NCBI RefSeq assembly: GCF_014639155.1
Contig: NZ_BMFT01000001.1
Coordinates: 2,418,001-2,482,000 of the forward strand
Length of the DNA: 64,000 nt
Reading direction: 5' to 3'
Origin: Paenibacillus segetis
Lineage (GTDB): Bacteria; Bacillota; Bacilli; Paenibacillales; Paenibacillaceae
The translations under genes were made by a program, and so were the position numbers. Shown here one piece after another: positions 44,253 through 53,292 of this stretch. Each line of letters begins with the position of its first letter. The first letter of the stretch is position 1. A model generated the notes under the pieces. It was not told where the DNA came from. It searched no databases and saw only the letters and a list, made by a program, of their open reading frames with translations.

Positions 44253-44849
44253 TTATTTTTTAACCTCTGTCTTTCCTGTAACGGAACCATTATTTGCTGT
44301 CTTATACGAAGATTTGTACTCTTCATTGGCAAAATAAACGTTTCCTTCAATTTTTGCGTCATCCACAGTGAACCCATTTGCTTCAACATATATATCGCCT
44401 ATAAAGTTCCCACCAACAAAGCTGGCATTTTCACTTTTTATCGTTAATTTAGGAGCTTTCAAAGTATATCTAGCTGTTTTATTTCGATTTTCATCTTGAG
44501 TGTACAGCGCTATTTTCCGTGCAATAACATCTTTATTTTTAAATTCACCTTCTAATACTAGATCTTTATCAATGGTCAGATCATTTAGTGTGGCTATTAT
44601 CCATGTTCCATCTTTACTAATCGCCTTTAGAAAGTCTGCTTCACTGTTAACTATGGATGCAGTAGTTACGACATCAGGTGCTTGATTCTCGGGTGTTTGA
44701 TTTTCTGGTGCTTGATTCTCAGGTGTTTGGTTTTCTGCTACTTGATTTTCTGGCACTTGATTTTCTGCCGCTGGTTCCTTATTACTGCACCCCGCTAGCA
44801 ATGATAACCCCATAGCTATAACCAATACATATCCCAAAGACTTTTTCAC
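44253..44849 (-). CDS. Lipoprotein with NQ(x)PE repeats and a beta-helix-like domain
   Basis: 198 residues. The lipobox LLAGC is at residues 17-21. Residues 28-60 are a five-residue repeat (ENQVP, ENQVA, ENQTP, ENQAP and so on) that likely forms a flexible wall-spanning linker. The rest of about 130 residues has polymer-forming/pectate-lyase-like short strands (DLTIDKDLVLEGEF, LTIKSENASFVGGNFIGDI, GFTVDDAKIEGNVYF), which suggests a right-handed beta-helix. Anchored outside the membrane. Not assigned to a function. The DNA repeat unit is 30 bases (two protein repeats), seen at 44675-44770. Confidence 0.7.
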   Translation of the reverse strand: MKKSLGYVLVIAMGLSLLAGCSNKEPAAENQVPENQVAENQTPENQAPENQTPENQAPDVVTTASIVNSEADFLKAISKDGTWIIATLNDLTIDKDLVLEGEFKNKDVIARKIALYTQDENRNKTARYTLKAPKLTIKSENASFVGGNFIGDIYVEANGFTVDDAKIEGNVYFANEEYKSSYKTANNGSVTGKTEVKK

Positions 44850-44936
44850 AACAATTCCTCCTTAAGTTCTTCATGATGACTAGACCTATTTTACACCGTG
44901 ATAAGAATCTCTATCGCGGTCAATGCAAACAAAAAT

Positions 44937-44959
44937 GACAGCCTACTTGTAGACTGCCA
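44937..44959 (-). terminator. Terminator of the HD-GYP gene
   Basis: On the minus strand GGCAGTCTAC and GTAGGCTGTC pair with one mismatch around AA, then ATTTTTG. It follows the stop at 44974 by 15 bases. Confidence 0.75.
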
Positions 44960-44973
44960 CTTTCGTACCCATA

Positions 44974-46026
44974 TTATGCTTCTAACAAAATTTCTTCGAT
45001 CACAATATCCCTTTCTCTCGACAGGTCTCGGAAGAAATCATCCACCTTAACCAGCGGCTTGAAAAAGTCCGTCGGATGATTAAATACAATGGTGCCCATT
45101 TCTCCATTACTGAGTAGTACATTCTTCCCAATAAAGTTCGGCAACAGATTATGAATTAAAGCTTGAACAGGTCTTTCGTTCAACTTACCGAATCCAAGTC
45201 CGTATACCTCACGGAGCACAGTGATCAGACTTTGTTTAGAATGTCCTTCGCTTGATGAAGTCAAATCCACGTAAACATTAGCAACGGCAACAATTTCTGC
45301 GTAAGGATGGATTTCATTCTTCCCAATTCCGAGTGGATACCCTGACCTGTCCTCATATTCATGATGCTGTAGCGCTACCAGGGCAGTCGTTTCATCATCA
45401 ACCATGGAACTTCGAATAATATCATATCCATATTTAGTATGCCGTTTCATTTCCTCTAACTCTTCATCCACTAATTGGCCAGCCCGATTACGAATCGATT
45501 GGGAAATCTGACTTTTGCCGATATCATGCAAATATCCCGCTTTACTTATGTTGTAGACCTCTTCCTTAGAATAACCAAGCCATGTTGCTATGTAATAAGA
45601 TAGTAATCCCACTTGTAGAGAGTGGTTATATATGTTAACGTCGTCACGCCCTAATGTCAGTAGGAGTGATACGACATCTTTACGATCATCTATCGTTTCC
45701 AAGAAGGGTTTAAGTTTATCGTCAACCATCGACTGATTAAATTTTCCCGTAGTTAATGCCTCTAAAAAAATAGACTGATACCCTTGTATCGTCAGATCAA
45801 AATTTTCTCTTAGTCGTTGACTAAAATCAACCTTGTCCGCAGGTTTAGTTAACTCCTCGCCCTCTCGAATCTCGATATCAACATAGTTAATATTTTGCCG
45901 AATCAACAAAGCAATTTCTTCACTTCGAATCGTTGTTCCCTTGGGAAGAACGTGTAGGCCCACTTTATTAAATGCGTCTGACTTAAGACGATCACCTTGT
46001 ATAAGATCCATGATATGGGTTCTCAA
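44974..46026 (-). CDS. HD-GYP domain cyclic-di-GMP phosphodiesterase-like protein
   Basis: 350 residues. The C-terminal half is an HD-GYP domain: H135 in YNHSLQVG, HD at 167-168 in YLHDIGKSQ, HHE at 221-223 and GYP at 229-231 (DRSGYP replaces the commoner DGSGYP). All metal ligands are present, so hydrolysis of cyclic-di-GMP is plausible. The first 110 residues are a soluble domain without membrane segments. A C-terminal extension of about 60 residues follows the domain. It is divergent from the germination operon; no link is shown. Confidence 0.85.
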   Translation of the reverse strand: MRTHIMDLIQGDRLKSDAFNKVGLHVLPKGTTIRSEEIALLIRQNINYVDIEIREGEELTKPADKVDFSQRLRENFDLTIQGYQSIFLEALTTGKFNQSMVDDKLKPFLETIDDRKDVVSLLLTLGRDDVNIYNHSLQVGLLSYYIATWLGYSKEEVYNISKAGYLHDIGKSQISQSIRNRAGQLVDEELEEMKRHTKYGYDIIRSSMVDDETTALVALQHHEYEDRSGYPLGIGKNEIHPYAEIVAVANVYVDLTSSSEGHSKQSLITVLREVYGLGFGKLNERPVQALIHNLLPNFIGKNVLLSNGEMGTIVFNHPTDFFKPLVKVDDFFRDLSRERDIVIEEILLEA

Positions 46027-46263
46027 GTTATACAGCCCCCTCCTAATAATTAATCCGTAAATACTTCTATACCTATTAATATCGAATCATAATTACATAA
46101 TATTAATAGTTCTAAACACCCTTATTTACATATAGGAAATGATTCAAATGACACGAATGCTACATGCTATTCGTGACTAATGTTCTATAACGAAGAATAT
46201 TCTTCACGTTATCCGCTCATCTTAATATTGGAAACCTAGCTTAATGGGAAGGAGGACTACATC

Positions 46264-47874
46264 ATGTCATGGTGGAGAAGAAAAGAACCTAATAAACGTT
46301 CAAATAAACGTTCCAAAAAAGAAAATTCAACAGCATCTTCTCAAAAATCAGACCCTTCGACCTATCAAGTTGACCCTTCTTTCCCTAAAGGTAACTCTTT
46401 GGAAGATCGTCTTCATTGGTATGAGGACAAGTTCAAGAATTGTTCTGATGTTGTATATCGAAGATTTAATTTAAGGTCAGGGAAAAAGTGCGCTCTCATT
46501 TATTTAGATGGTATGACAGATCAAAAGACCATTTCTGAATCTATTTTGAACACGCTGCTTAATTATGCACCTGAGGACCCTAGTGATTTCGCTCAATATA
46601 TATTTGACGATGAATCCGTCACCGTCTCCCAGAATAAGTTGATCTACGATCCCAATCATGGGGTGGACGGTGTGATGAATGCGAGTGTATTACTCCTAGT
46701 AGACGGGGATACGCGAATGATGCTGTATCCAGCAGCATCTTATGATAAAAGATCGATTGAGGAACCACCAAACGAAGCAGCTATTCGTGGTCCCAGAGAA
46801 GGATTCAATGAAAACCTCGATGTAAATATTACATTGATTCGTAGGAGAATAAGAAGTAGTGATTTCAAATCAGAGATTATACAGGTTGGAAGAGTAACTC
46901 ATACCAAAATCGCGATTCTCTATATTGAGGGGATTTGTCAACCAGATCTAGTTAATGAAGTTAAGCGACGGTTGTCTTTTATCGATATTGACGGCGTCAT
47001 AAGCTCCTCTTTTGTAGAAGAAACAATCGAAGACACCCCATTTTCTCCCTTTCCGCAGTTGCTATACACAGAGAGAGCGGATGCCGTTAATGCTTCACTG
47101 CTTGAAGGTCGCATCGGGATACTCGTTGATGGAACGCCCAGTGCACTCATTGCCCCCGTTACCTTGACCATGCTTATGCAAGCATCTGAGGATTATTACC
47201 AGCGTTTTATTGCTTCAAGCTGGATTCGCTGGATAAGATATATTTTTCTGTTCATCTCACTACTTTTACCTTCAATCTACATTGCTGTGACCACGTTCCA
47301 TCCAGAGATGATTCCGTCAAAACTGCTCACTACGATCACTGTTTCTCGTGAGATTGTTCCTTTTCCAGCTATCTTGGAAGCATTAATTATGGAAATTTCC
47401 TTTGAGGCTCTCAGGGAAGCTTCGATCCGCATCCCTAAGTCAATCGGACAAGCTGTTTCGATTATTGGAGCCCTTATTATAGGAACTGCAGCAGTTCAAG
47501 CAGGTATTGTCTCGGCTGCAATGGTTATTATTGTCTCAGTAACCGGTATTGCTTCCTTTATTATCCCTAATTTCGCGTTGGGGCTTTCTTTCCGCTTACT
47601 TCGTTTTCCAATCATGATATTTGCTTCGATATTTGGTCTTTTCGGCATAGCCTGCTGTCTAATTATTTTCTATATTCACTTAATTAACCTCAAATCGTTC
47701 GGGGTTCCTTATTTATCTCCAATCGTACCCTTTAATAAGCAAGGACTAGCAGATACCGTATATCGTCCACCTTGGTGGGCCATAAAAACTAGACCTCCAT
47801 TAATCACCAGCAATATACGAAGACAAGGGAATAATTCTCGCGCTTGGGCGACAGATAAGGAGGAGAATGAATGA
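46264..47874 (+). CDS. Spore germination receptor A subunit (GerA/GerKA family)
   Basis: 536 residues. A hydrophilic N-terminus of about 300 residues (Ser/Lys-rich start; the GerA pattern LLVDGDTRMMLYPAASYDKR and RREGF-like IRGPREGFNENLDVNITLIR) is followed by five hydrophobic segments from about residue 320, ending with a positively charged tail. GerA-type subunits form the nutrient-gated ion channel of the spore inner membrane with B and C subunits. RBS AAGGAGG is 8-9 bases upstream of ATG 46264. First gene of an A-C-small-B operon. Confidence 0.92.
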   Translation: MSWWRRKEPNKRSNKRSKKENSTASSQKSDPSTYQVDPSFPKGNSLEDRLHWYEDKFKNCSDVVYRRFNLRSGKKCALIYLDGMTDQKTISESILNTLLNYAPEDPSDFAQYIFDDESVTVSQNKLIYDPNHGVDGVMNASVLLLVDGDTRMMLYPAASYDKRSIEEPPNEAAIRGPREGFNENLDVNITLIRRRIRSSDFKSEIIQVGRVTHTKIAILYIEGICQPDLVNEVKRRLSFIDIDGVISSSFVEETIEDTPFSPFPQLLYTERADAVNASLLEGRIGILVDGTPSALIAPVTLTMLMQASEDYYQRFIASSWIRWIRYIFLFISLLLPSIYIAVTTFHPEMIPSKLLTTITVSREIVPFPAILEALIMEISFEALREASIRIPKSIGQAVSIIGALIIGTAAVQAGIVSAAMVIIVSVTGIASFIIPNFALGLSFRLLRFPIMIFASIFGLFGIACCLIIFYIHLINLKSFGVPYLSPIVPFNKQGLADTVYRPPWWAIKTRPPLITSNIRRQGNNSRAWATDKEENE

Positions 47875-49058
47875 AATCAAGATACTTCCGCTCTATGATG
47901 TTAGGTCTTACCCTGACACTATTCCTTCTCCTCACTGGCTGTTGGTCTTCACTTGAAATTAATAGCCGTGCGTTTGTGAATATTATGCTGGTCGATACAA
48001 CGGATAATGGGGAAACTCAATTAACACTTGGCTTTCAACTCCCTAACCGTATGATACCCGGACAATCTGGTGGTTCAAGCCAGACTTCAGGTGAACCCTA
48101 TGCCTTTATTTCGAAGAATGGCATAACACTTAGTGATGCTTACCGGAAAATACAAAGTGATTTATCTCGTAAAATTGCATTTGGACAAGCGCACATCATT
48201 GTGATTGGTAAAGGATTAGCTAAACAAGGAATCGACCCTGTTCTGGAATTTGTGCAAAGACAACCTGCCTTTCACATCAATGCAAATTTATTTGTTACTC
48301 AAAGTAAGGTGTTAGAAATCATCAACGCACCAACTCTTTTTGAACGATTTGTCTCTTCCATCCTTTTATCTTACATCGATGAAGAAGTTACCTTGAATAC
48401 AACGGTCAGAGATTTCTTGGTTGCCCAATATAAATTGGGAGATGCCCTCCTCCCTGAGCTCGTATTTAAAAATGATCCTGGACTAAAAAATGAAAAGGAC
48501 AAAACATGGATGGGCAGTGGTGGTGCCATTATTTTCAGAAATGGAAAGATGGTCTCTCCAACAATGGATAGCGATGAAATGCGCGCTGCTCTGTGGATTC
48601 TCTCGCAGATCAAAACTTCAGTAGTAAGTATCGAATCTCCTACCGACGGCAAAATCATTAGCTTCTTTTTGGAGAAGATGAAAACGAAGACGAAGCCTAG
48701 ACTAGAGGATCAGAGCGCAGCCTTCACCATCAAAAGTAACGCCGAAGCCTATGTGCTATCCTCCGAATCAAAAATCGATTTAAGTAATGAAGAGAATATA
48801 GAACTATTACAGAAGGAGTTGGAAAATGAAGTGAAAAGTCGAATTCAGAAGGCCGTAGGCAAGACTAGACAAGCAAAAGCCGATGTATTTCGTCTGGGCG
48901 AGAAATTCGACTGGAAATATCCTGCGACATGGAAGAGACTACAGCCTTCTTGGCGCAAACTGTATGCTAATGAACTTCCCATCGATGTGGTCGTGGAGAT
49001 TGAGCTTCTAAGAACTGGCGGAGCGTTTCAGTCAATAAAAGATAAGAGCAAATTTTAA
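47871..49058 (+). CDS. Spore germination receptor C subunit lipoprotein (Ger(x)C family)
   Basis: 395 residues. The lipobox LLTGC is at about 22-26, then the Ger(x)C pattern SSLEINSRAFVNIMLVD, QSDLSRKIAFGQAHIIVIG and the C-terminal domain with LGEKFDWKYPATWKRLQPSWR. It is tethered outside the inner membrane and is required for the receptor's response. The start overlaps the A-subunit stop by four bases, showing translational coupling. Length is typical (about 370-400). Confidence 0.92.
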   Translation: MKSRYFRSMMLGLTLTLFLLLTGCWSSLEINSRAFVNIMLVDTTDNGETQLTLGFQLPNRMIPGQSGGSSQTSGEPYAFISKNGITLSDAYRKIQSDLSRKIAFGQAHIIVIGKGLAKQGIDPVLEFVQRQPAFHINANLFVTQSKVLEIINAPTLFERFVSSILLSYIDEEVTLNTTVRDFLVAQYKLGDALLPELVFKNDPGLKNEKDKTWMGSGGAIIFRNGKMVSPTMDSDEMRAALWILSQIKTSVVSIESPTDGKIISFFLEKMKTKTKPRLEDQSAAFTIKSNAEAYVLSSESKIDLSNEENIELLQKELENEVKSRIQKAVGKTRQAKADVFRLGEKFDWKYPATWKRLQPSWRKLYANELPIDVVVEIELLRTGGAFQSIKDKSKF

Positions 49059-49077
49059 TCGGTGGAGGTGGATCATC

Positions 49078-49299
49078 ATGTTTATGATTGGCCTGACCTT
49101 TGCTCTAGTTATGCTCTTTGAATGGAACAAAATGCGCAAACAAAATAAAGACAAAAGAACAATACTCATTGTTCAAGGAATTTCTTTGTTTTTCTTCATC
49201 TTACTAGAGGTACTGTATGCGTTCCAATACAACTATACTATACCGATTATTTTAAATATTTGTATTGAACAGATTCATGCTTGGATGCGCGGGAAATAA
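49078..49299 (+). CDS. Small membrane protein in the germination operon (D-subunit-like)
   Basis: 73 residues with two hydrophobic helices (about 2-15 and 29-50) and a C-terminal amphipathic helix ending RGK. It lies between the C and B genes, with GGTGGAGGTGG before its ATG, and ends 20 bases before the B start. Some Bacillus germination receptor operons carry a small two-helix D subunit that modulates the receptor; position and size match that role, but sequence similarity alone does not prove it. Confidence 0.7.
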   Translation: MFMIGLTFALVMLFEWNKMRKQNKDKRTILIVQGISLFFFILLEVLYAFQYNYTIPIILNICIEQIHAWMRGK

Positions 49300-49319
49300 C
49301 TAGAGGCGGAGGAATTACC

Positions 49320-50408
49320 TTGTTGAAACTAAATCACTTTCAAATTCTTTCACTCTTTACATTGTATCTTGTCAGTTCTTTCATAGCATTTTTAGTTGGT
49401 CTATTTGTTGAAAAAGGTCAGTTTTCTACCCCGGTTGGCAGCATTATCGGAGGCTTTGCAACCCTGCTTCTCATTTACCCTGCCTATAAAGTGACCCTCT
49501 CCAGACCTAATCAATTCATTGTCCAATATGGGCATCAAATCGTAGGGAGAGTTCCACATTTCATATTCATGTATATCATCATTGTTATTGCATTCATTCT
49601 AGCCACAAGCAATTTAAAGGAATTATGTGATTTTCTGATTCTTGTCTATCTCCCCGGAACTCCAGAGTGGGCTATCGTTGGCGCTTTCGGAATCTGTATC
49701 GTTTATGCGATTCGATCTGGTCTTCCCACGATCTTTCGTGCTTCACAGGGTATTCTCATCCTCAGTATTGGAGCATTTCTCATCTTCCCATATTTAGTAA
49801 GAAGTGAAATCGATTGGAACATGGCCCCAGCTTTAGTATCGCACCTAAATTTGAATCAAGTTGGTGCAAGTGCTTTTAATATGACCACTCTTTTCGGAGC
49901 TATCTCGCACCTCTTTCTAGTCATACCTTATGTACAATCACCAGAGAAGATCTATCGTCCGATCTTGGGAGCAATTATCACCTCACTTATCATTATCATG
50001 GCACATCTTATCCCCATATTACTTATTTTCGGTCCTGACTTATCAGGCAACCTTACCTATCCCGATTTAGAGCTGATTCGTTCCATGCGGCCTGGTTCTT
50101 TTGTCGAAACACTGGATCCCATTCTCATGATTCTATGGTTAGTATGTTTGTTTGTGAAGATTAGTTTTATTCTTTATATTGCTGTAATCTGTTTAACACA
50201 TATTACGGGGATGACAGACTATCGACCTTTATGCCTACCTAGTACTGCGTTTTGCTGTATCTTATCCATTTATTTCGCAAGGTCACAACCCGAGTTAAAC
50301 CAATTTATGATTGGTAGTCTCCCCCCTCTTCTGTTCACTATGGAGTTTTTCATTCCTACCATTTACTGGTTAGTCAGCCTAGTGCGAAAACGCCAATCGT
50401 CTACTTGA
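49320..50408 (+). CDS. Spore germination receptor B subunit (GerB family permease)
   Basis: 362 residues, ten predicted helices of the APC-superfamily spore permease type, with KLNHFQILSLFTLYLVSS at the start, SLNLNQ-like region and the C-terminal FFIPTIYWLVSLV. It binds the nutrient germinant in the receptor. The frame is open from 49281, inside the previous gene, but GGCGGAGG with 7-8 bases spacing points to TTG 49320 (TTG 49323 also possible). It completes the operon A-C-small-B, followed by a terminator. Confidence 0.88.
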   Translation: MLKLNHFQILSLFTLYLVSSFIAFLVGLFVEKGQFSTPVGSIIGGFATLLLIYPAYKVTLSRPNQFIVQYGHQIVGRVPHFIFMYIIIVIAFILATSNLKELCDFLILVYLPGTPEWAIVGAFGICIVYAIRSGLPTIFRASQGILILSIGAFLIFPYLVRSEIDWNMAPALVSHLNLNQVGASAFNMTTLFGAISHLFLVIPYVQSPEKIYRPILGAIITSLIIIMAHLIPILLIFGPDLSGNLTYPDLELIRSMRPGSFVETLDPILMILWLVCLFVKISFILYIAVICLTHITGMTDYRPLCLPSTAFCCILSIYFARSQPELNQFMIGSLPPLLFTMEFFIPTIYWLVSLVRKRQSST

Positions 50409-50411
50409 TAC

Positions 50412-50446
50412 AAAAAGCTGTCAAGTTAAATGCTTGACAGCTTTTG
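50412..50446. terminator. Bidirectional terminator between germination operon and prohibitin-like gene
   Basis: AAAAGCTGTCAAG and CTTGACAGCTTTT pair exactly over a 7-base loop. A- and T-rich flanks allow use in both directions between convergent genes. Confidence 0.9.
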
Positions 50447-50457
50447 AACAATACATG

Positions 50458-51318
50458 TTATTGACCTGCACTTGTTGGAGTACTATTGCTGAACGACTGA
50501 ATATCAATAAACGGTGTTGCGCCACCCGTTACTTGTGGAAGGTGTCCATCCCATTTCTCCACAGCCTTCTCCTGTACTTCAATTTGTTTCAACTGAACGA
50601 GTTCTGGAGTTACCTCCTGTTTCTTCAGCTTCAAAGATTCAGCTTCGGCCTGAGCCTGAGCAACTTTTTGCTGCGCTTCAATCTCAATCCGCTTCAGGTC
50701 GTTACTAGCTTTGAGTGCTTGCTGCTGAGCGACTTGCTTCGCTTCAATGGACTGGTTAAACGCATCAGAGAAGTTAAAGTTAACGATGTTGACTTCTCGT
50801 ACGGTTAAATCATAAGCAGCTAATCGCTTCGTGAGTTCTTCATTAATCTTTCCAGCTACCTGATCACGAATAGAGATCAATTCCTCTGCTTGGAACCTTG
50901 CCGTTACCTCTTTCACAATTTCTTGTACAGCAGGGTTAATAACGATCGTGTCATAAGAACCCCCGATGTTATTCATCAGCTTATAAGCAGAATCTTCATT
51001 AACCGAGTAGTTCACAACAACATGCGTTGATACCGGTTGTAAGTCTTTTGATGATGCTGTCGTATCTGTTTCTGTCTTGGCAACCTGAGTATTGACCTGA
51101 ATCACAGACTGAATAAATGGAACTTTTAGATGAATGCCTGGTCTTAGTACATTTTCATTCAATTTACCGAAGGTTTTGTATAATCCGACGTGTCCAAACT
51201 GTACTTGAGTGAAACTATTCATTCCCACAATAGCTAATACAAAGATGATCACAATAATTGTGGCGATACGTCCTGCATGCGTATTTTTCTTCGGATTCTG
51301 ATTGACTACTGTTTCCAT
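50458..51318 (-). CDS. Prohibitin-like SPFH/Band-7 membrane protein
   Basis: 286 residues. A single N-terminal membrane anchor (about 17-38) precedes a Band-7 domain: VQFGHVGLYKTFGKLNENVLRPGIHLKVPF, which I show only in part here as QFGHVGLYKTFG, then QPVSTHVVVNYSVN, and the coiled-coil helix region EAKQVAQQQALKASNDLKR. These proteins assemble into ring or cage structures in the membrane and scaffold proteases or lipid domains. RBS GGAGGG precedes the ATG. Terminates against the germination operon. Confidence 0.88.
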   Translation of the reverse strand: METVVNQNPKKNTHAGRIATIIVIIFVLAIVGMNSFTQVQFGHVGLYKTFGKLNENVLRPGIHLKVPFIQSVIQVNTQVAKTETDTTASSKDLQPVSTHVVVNYSVNEDSAYKLMNNIGGSYDTIVINPAVQEIVKEVTARFQAEELISIRDQVAGKINEELTKRLAAYDLTVREVNIVNFNFSDAFNQSIEAKQVAQQQALKASNDLKRIEIEAQQKVAQAQAEAESLKLKKQEVTPELVQLKQIEVQEKAVEKWDGHLPQVTGGATPFIDIQSFSNSTPTSAGQ

Positions 51319-51553
51319 TTGTTTCCCTCCACTTAGCTAGTTACTGCCATGCTGTATAGCGGCATTATGAATTAATACGGAACAATATGGAAAAGGTAAC
51401 AAAACGATTTTAGAAAATAATTCATTTTCTCGATAAACAGGCACGAGCAAAAAACACTTTTTTTCGTAGATAGCGCAAAAGAAGTAGCGATTTACTAGCA
51501 TGCCATAGGAATAATGAGGTACAATAACATCCGAATGGTTAGATCCTAGGTGA

Positions 51554-51568
51554 AACGGCCCGGCCGTT
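51554..51568. promoter_or_regulatory. GC-rich palindrome in the leader of the methyltransferase-RluA pair
   Basis: AACGGCC-C-GGCCGTT is a perfect 7-1-7 inverted repeat 28 bases before the ATG at 51596, unusually GC-rich for its surroundings. It may be an operator or RNA structure; no regulator is suggested by neighbours. Confidence 0.4.
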
Positions 51569-51595
51569 CTTAATTCGGAAGGAAGGTTTATTATT

Positions 51596-52459
51596 ATGTA
51601 TGTAGCTAACGATTGGAAAGATTACGAAATCATTGATACTGGAGACGGCGAAAAACTGGAACGTTGGAATGACGTCATCTTGCGCCGACCAGATCCACAA
51701 ATCATTTGGCCTCATGTCAATGAGAGCGGTCAATGGAATGATGTTCATGGACATTACCACCGCAGCTCATCAGGTGGTGGTCAATGGGATATGAAAAAAC
51801 AAACTCCAGAACGATGGACGGTGTCTTATGACCGCCTGAAATTTTATATTCGTCCGACCAGCTTTAAACATACCGGTCTGTTCCCTGAACAAGCGGCAAA
51901 CTGGCGTTGGATGATGGACAAGATTGCTGGTGCTAACCGTCCGATATCTGTGCTTAATCTGTTTGCATACACAGGCGGTGCAACGGTAGCCGCTGCGTCA
52001 GCTGGAGCTTCGGTGGTGCATGTTGATGCCGCAAAAGGTATGGTCCAGTGGGCTAAAGAAAATATAGCATTGTCCGGTCTAGAAGACCGTCATGTACGCT
52101 TCATTACAGACGACGTCTTCAAGTTCGTACAACGCGAGCAACGTCGCGGCAACCGCTATGACGCCATTATTATGGATCCCCCATCTTATGGTCGTGGACC
52201 CAATGGTGAGATGTGGAAGCTAGAGTCGAGTTTGTATCCGTTTGTAGAATCCTGTCTTTCCATATTGTCGGATCAACCTCTGTTCTTCCTCATCAACTCT
52301 TATACGACGGGTATTTCTCCATCGGTATTACAGAACATCCTGTCCATGACGGTGAAGAAGAAATACGGTGGACGTATTTCCGCTGGTGAGCTTGGCCTAC
52401 CGATTACGAAATCGGGACTCAATCTTCCTTGCGGTATTCTTGGCCGCTGGGAGGAATAA
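51596..52459 (+). CDS. Class I SAM methyltransferase, RlmI/RlmK-like type
   Basis: 287 residues. The SAM-binding loop is VLNLFAYTGGATVAAASAGA, which together with VHVDAAKGMVQWAKEN gives motif I and II; the later YDAIIMDPPSYGRGPNGEMW is motif IV of the RNA-cytosine methyltransferase type. It lacks the PUA domain of RlmI. It probably methylates 23S rRNA or another RNA. RBS GGAAGGAAGG is upstream. It is followed 3 bases later by a pseudouridine synthase gene, so an RNA-modification operon is likely. Confidence 0.85.
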   Translation: MYVANDWKDYEIIDTGDGEKLERWNDVILRRPDPQIIWPHVNESGQWNDVHGHYHRSSSGGGQWDMKKQTPERWTVSYDRLKFYIRPTSFKHTGLFPEQAANWRWMMDKIAGANRPISVLNLFAYTGGATVAAASAGASVVHVDAAKGMVQWAKENIALSGLEDRHVRFITDDVFKFVQREQRRGNRYDAIIMDPPSYGRGPNGEMWKLESSLYPFVESCLSILSDQPLFFLINSYTTGISPSVLQNILSMTVKKKYGGRISAGELGLPITKSGLNLPCGILGRWEE

Positions 52460-52462
52460 TAC

Positions 52463-53212
52463 ATGTATACGGGGAAATCCGTAACGACGGGTCAACCGCA
52501 AATGAGTATTTTATACGAAGATAATCATTTGCTTGGTATTGAGAAACCTGTTAACGTACCTACGCAGGAAGACGCAAGTGGGGACCCCGATCTGCTGAAC
52601 CTGCTAAAGTCAGATATTAAAGAACGCTATCAGAAGCCAGGTAACGTCTATCTAGGACTTGTACATCGGTTGGACCGTCCGGTTGGGGGTGCGATGATTT
52701 TCGCCAAGACGTCCAAGGCAGCATCCCGATTATCGGAAGCTGTGCGAAGCCGGAATTTTGATAAAACCTACGTTGCTGTCGTACGTGGTACACCCCCTCA
52801 ATCTCAAGGGCGACTCATCCATCACCTACTGAAGGACGAGCGTACCAACACGGTGTCCATCGTCCCTAAGGGGACACAGGGTAGTAAAGAGGCTATTCTG
52901 AATTATTCTGTACTTGGAACTTCAGCATTAGATGATAAGCTTACACTGGTCCAGGTTGAACTACTTACGGGACGTCCTCATCAAATTCGTGTTCAGATGA
53001 ATGCGATCGGCTGCCCACTGTATGGAGATCAGAAGTATGGTTCAGCTCATAATAAACCAGGCCAACAAATTGCTTTATGGTCCTTGTATGTGGGCTTTCC
53101 CCACCCGGTAACTGGAGATCGGATTAATCTGATCTCGCTCCCCCCACGAGAGCATCCGTGGAACTGCTGGGAAGAGGATTTATTTGAGAAAGCTTTGCCC
53201 ATACACAATTAA
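52463..53212 (+). CDS. RluA-family pseudouridine synthase
   Basis: 249 residues without an S4 domain. The catalytic motif is LVHRLDRPVGGAMIF (Asp in HRLDRP); ILYEDNHLLGIEKP near the start and GRPHQIRVQMNAIGCPLYGDQKYG near the end complete the RluA core. It converts specific uridines to pseudouridine in 23S rRNA or tRNA. ATG 52463 has GGGAGG 8 bases upstream. Coupled to the methyltransferase gene before it. Terminator follows at 53216. Confidence 0.92.
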   Translation: MYTGKSVTTGQPQMSILYEDNHLLGIEKPVNVPTQEDASGDPDLLNLLKSDIKERYQKPGNVYLGLVHRLDRPVGGAMIFAKTSKAASRLSEAVRSRNFDKTYVAVVRGTPPQSQGRLIHHLLKDERTNTVSIVPKGTQGSKEAILNYSVLGTSALDDKLTLVQVELLTGRPHQIRVQMNAIGCPLYGDQKYGSAHNKPGQQIALWSLYVGFPHPVTGDRINLISLPPREHPWNCWEEDLFEKALPIHN

Positions 53213-53215
53213 TAC

Positions 53216-53257
53216 AAAAACATCGTCACTCCTTTCGTGGAACGACGATGTTTTTTT
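53216..53257. terminator. Terminator between pseudouridine synthase and ABC genes
   Basis: AAAAACATCGTC pairs with GACGATGTTTTTTT over a 16-base loop. Usable in both directions at this convergent junction. Confidence 0.9.
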
Positions 53258-53292
53258 GTTGCTATATAATCAGGTCACCACTTTAGAGTTCC

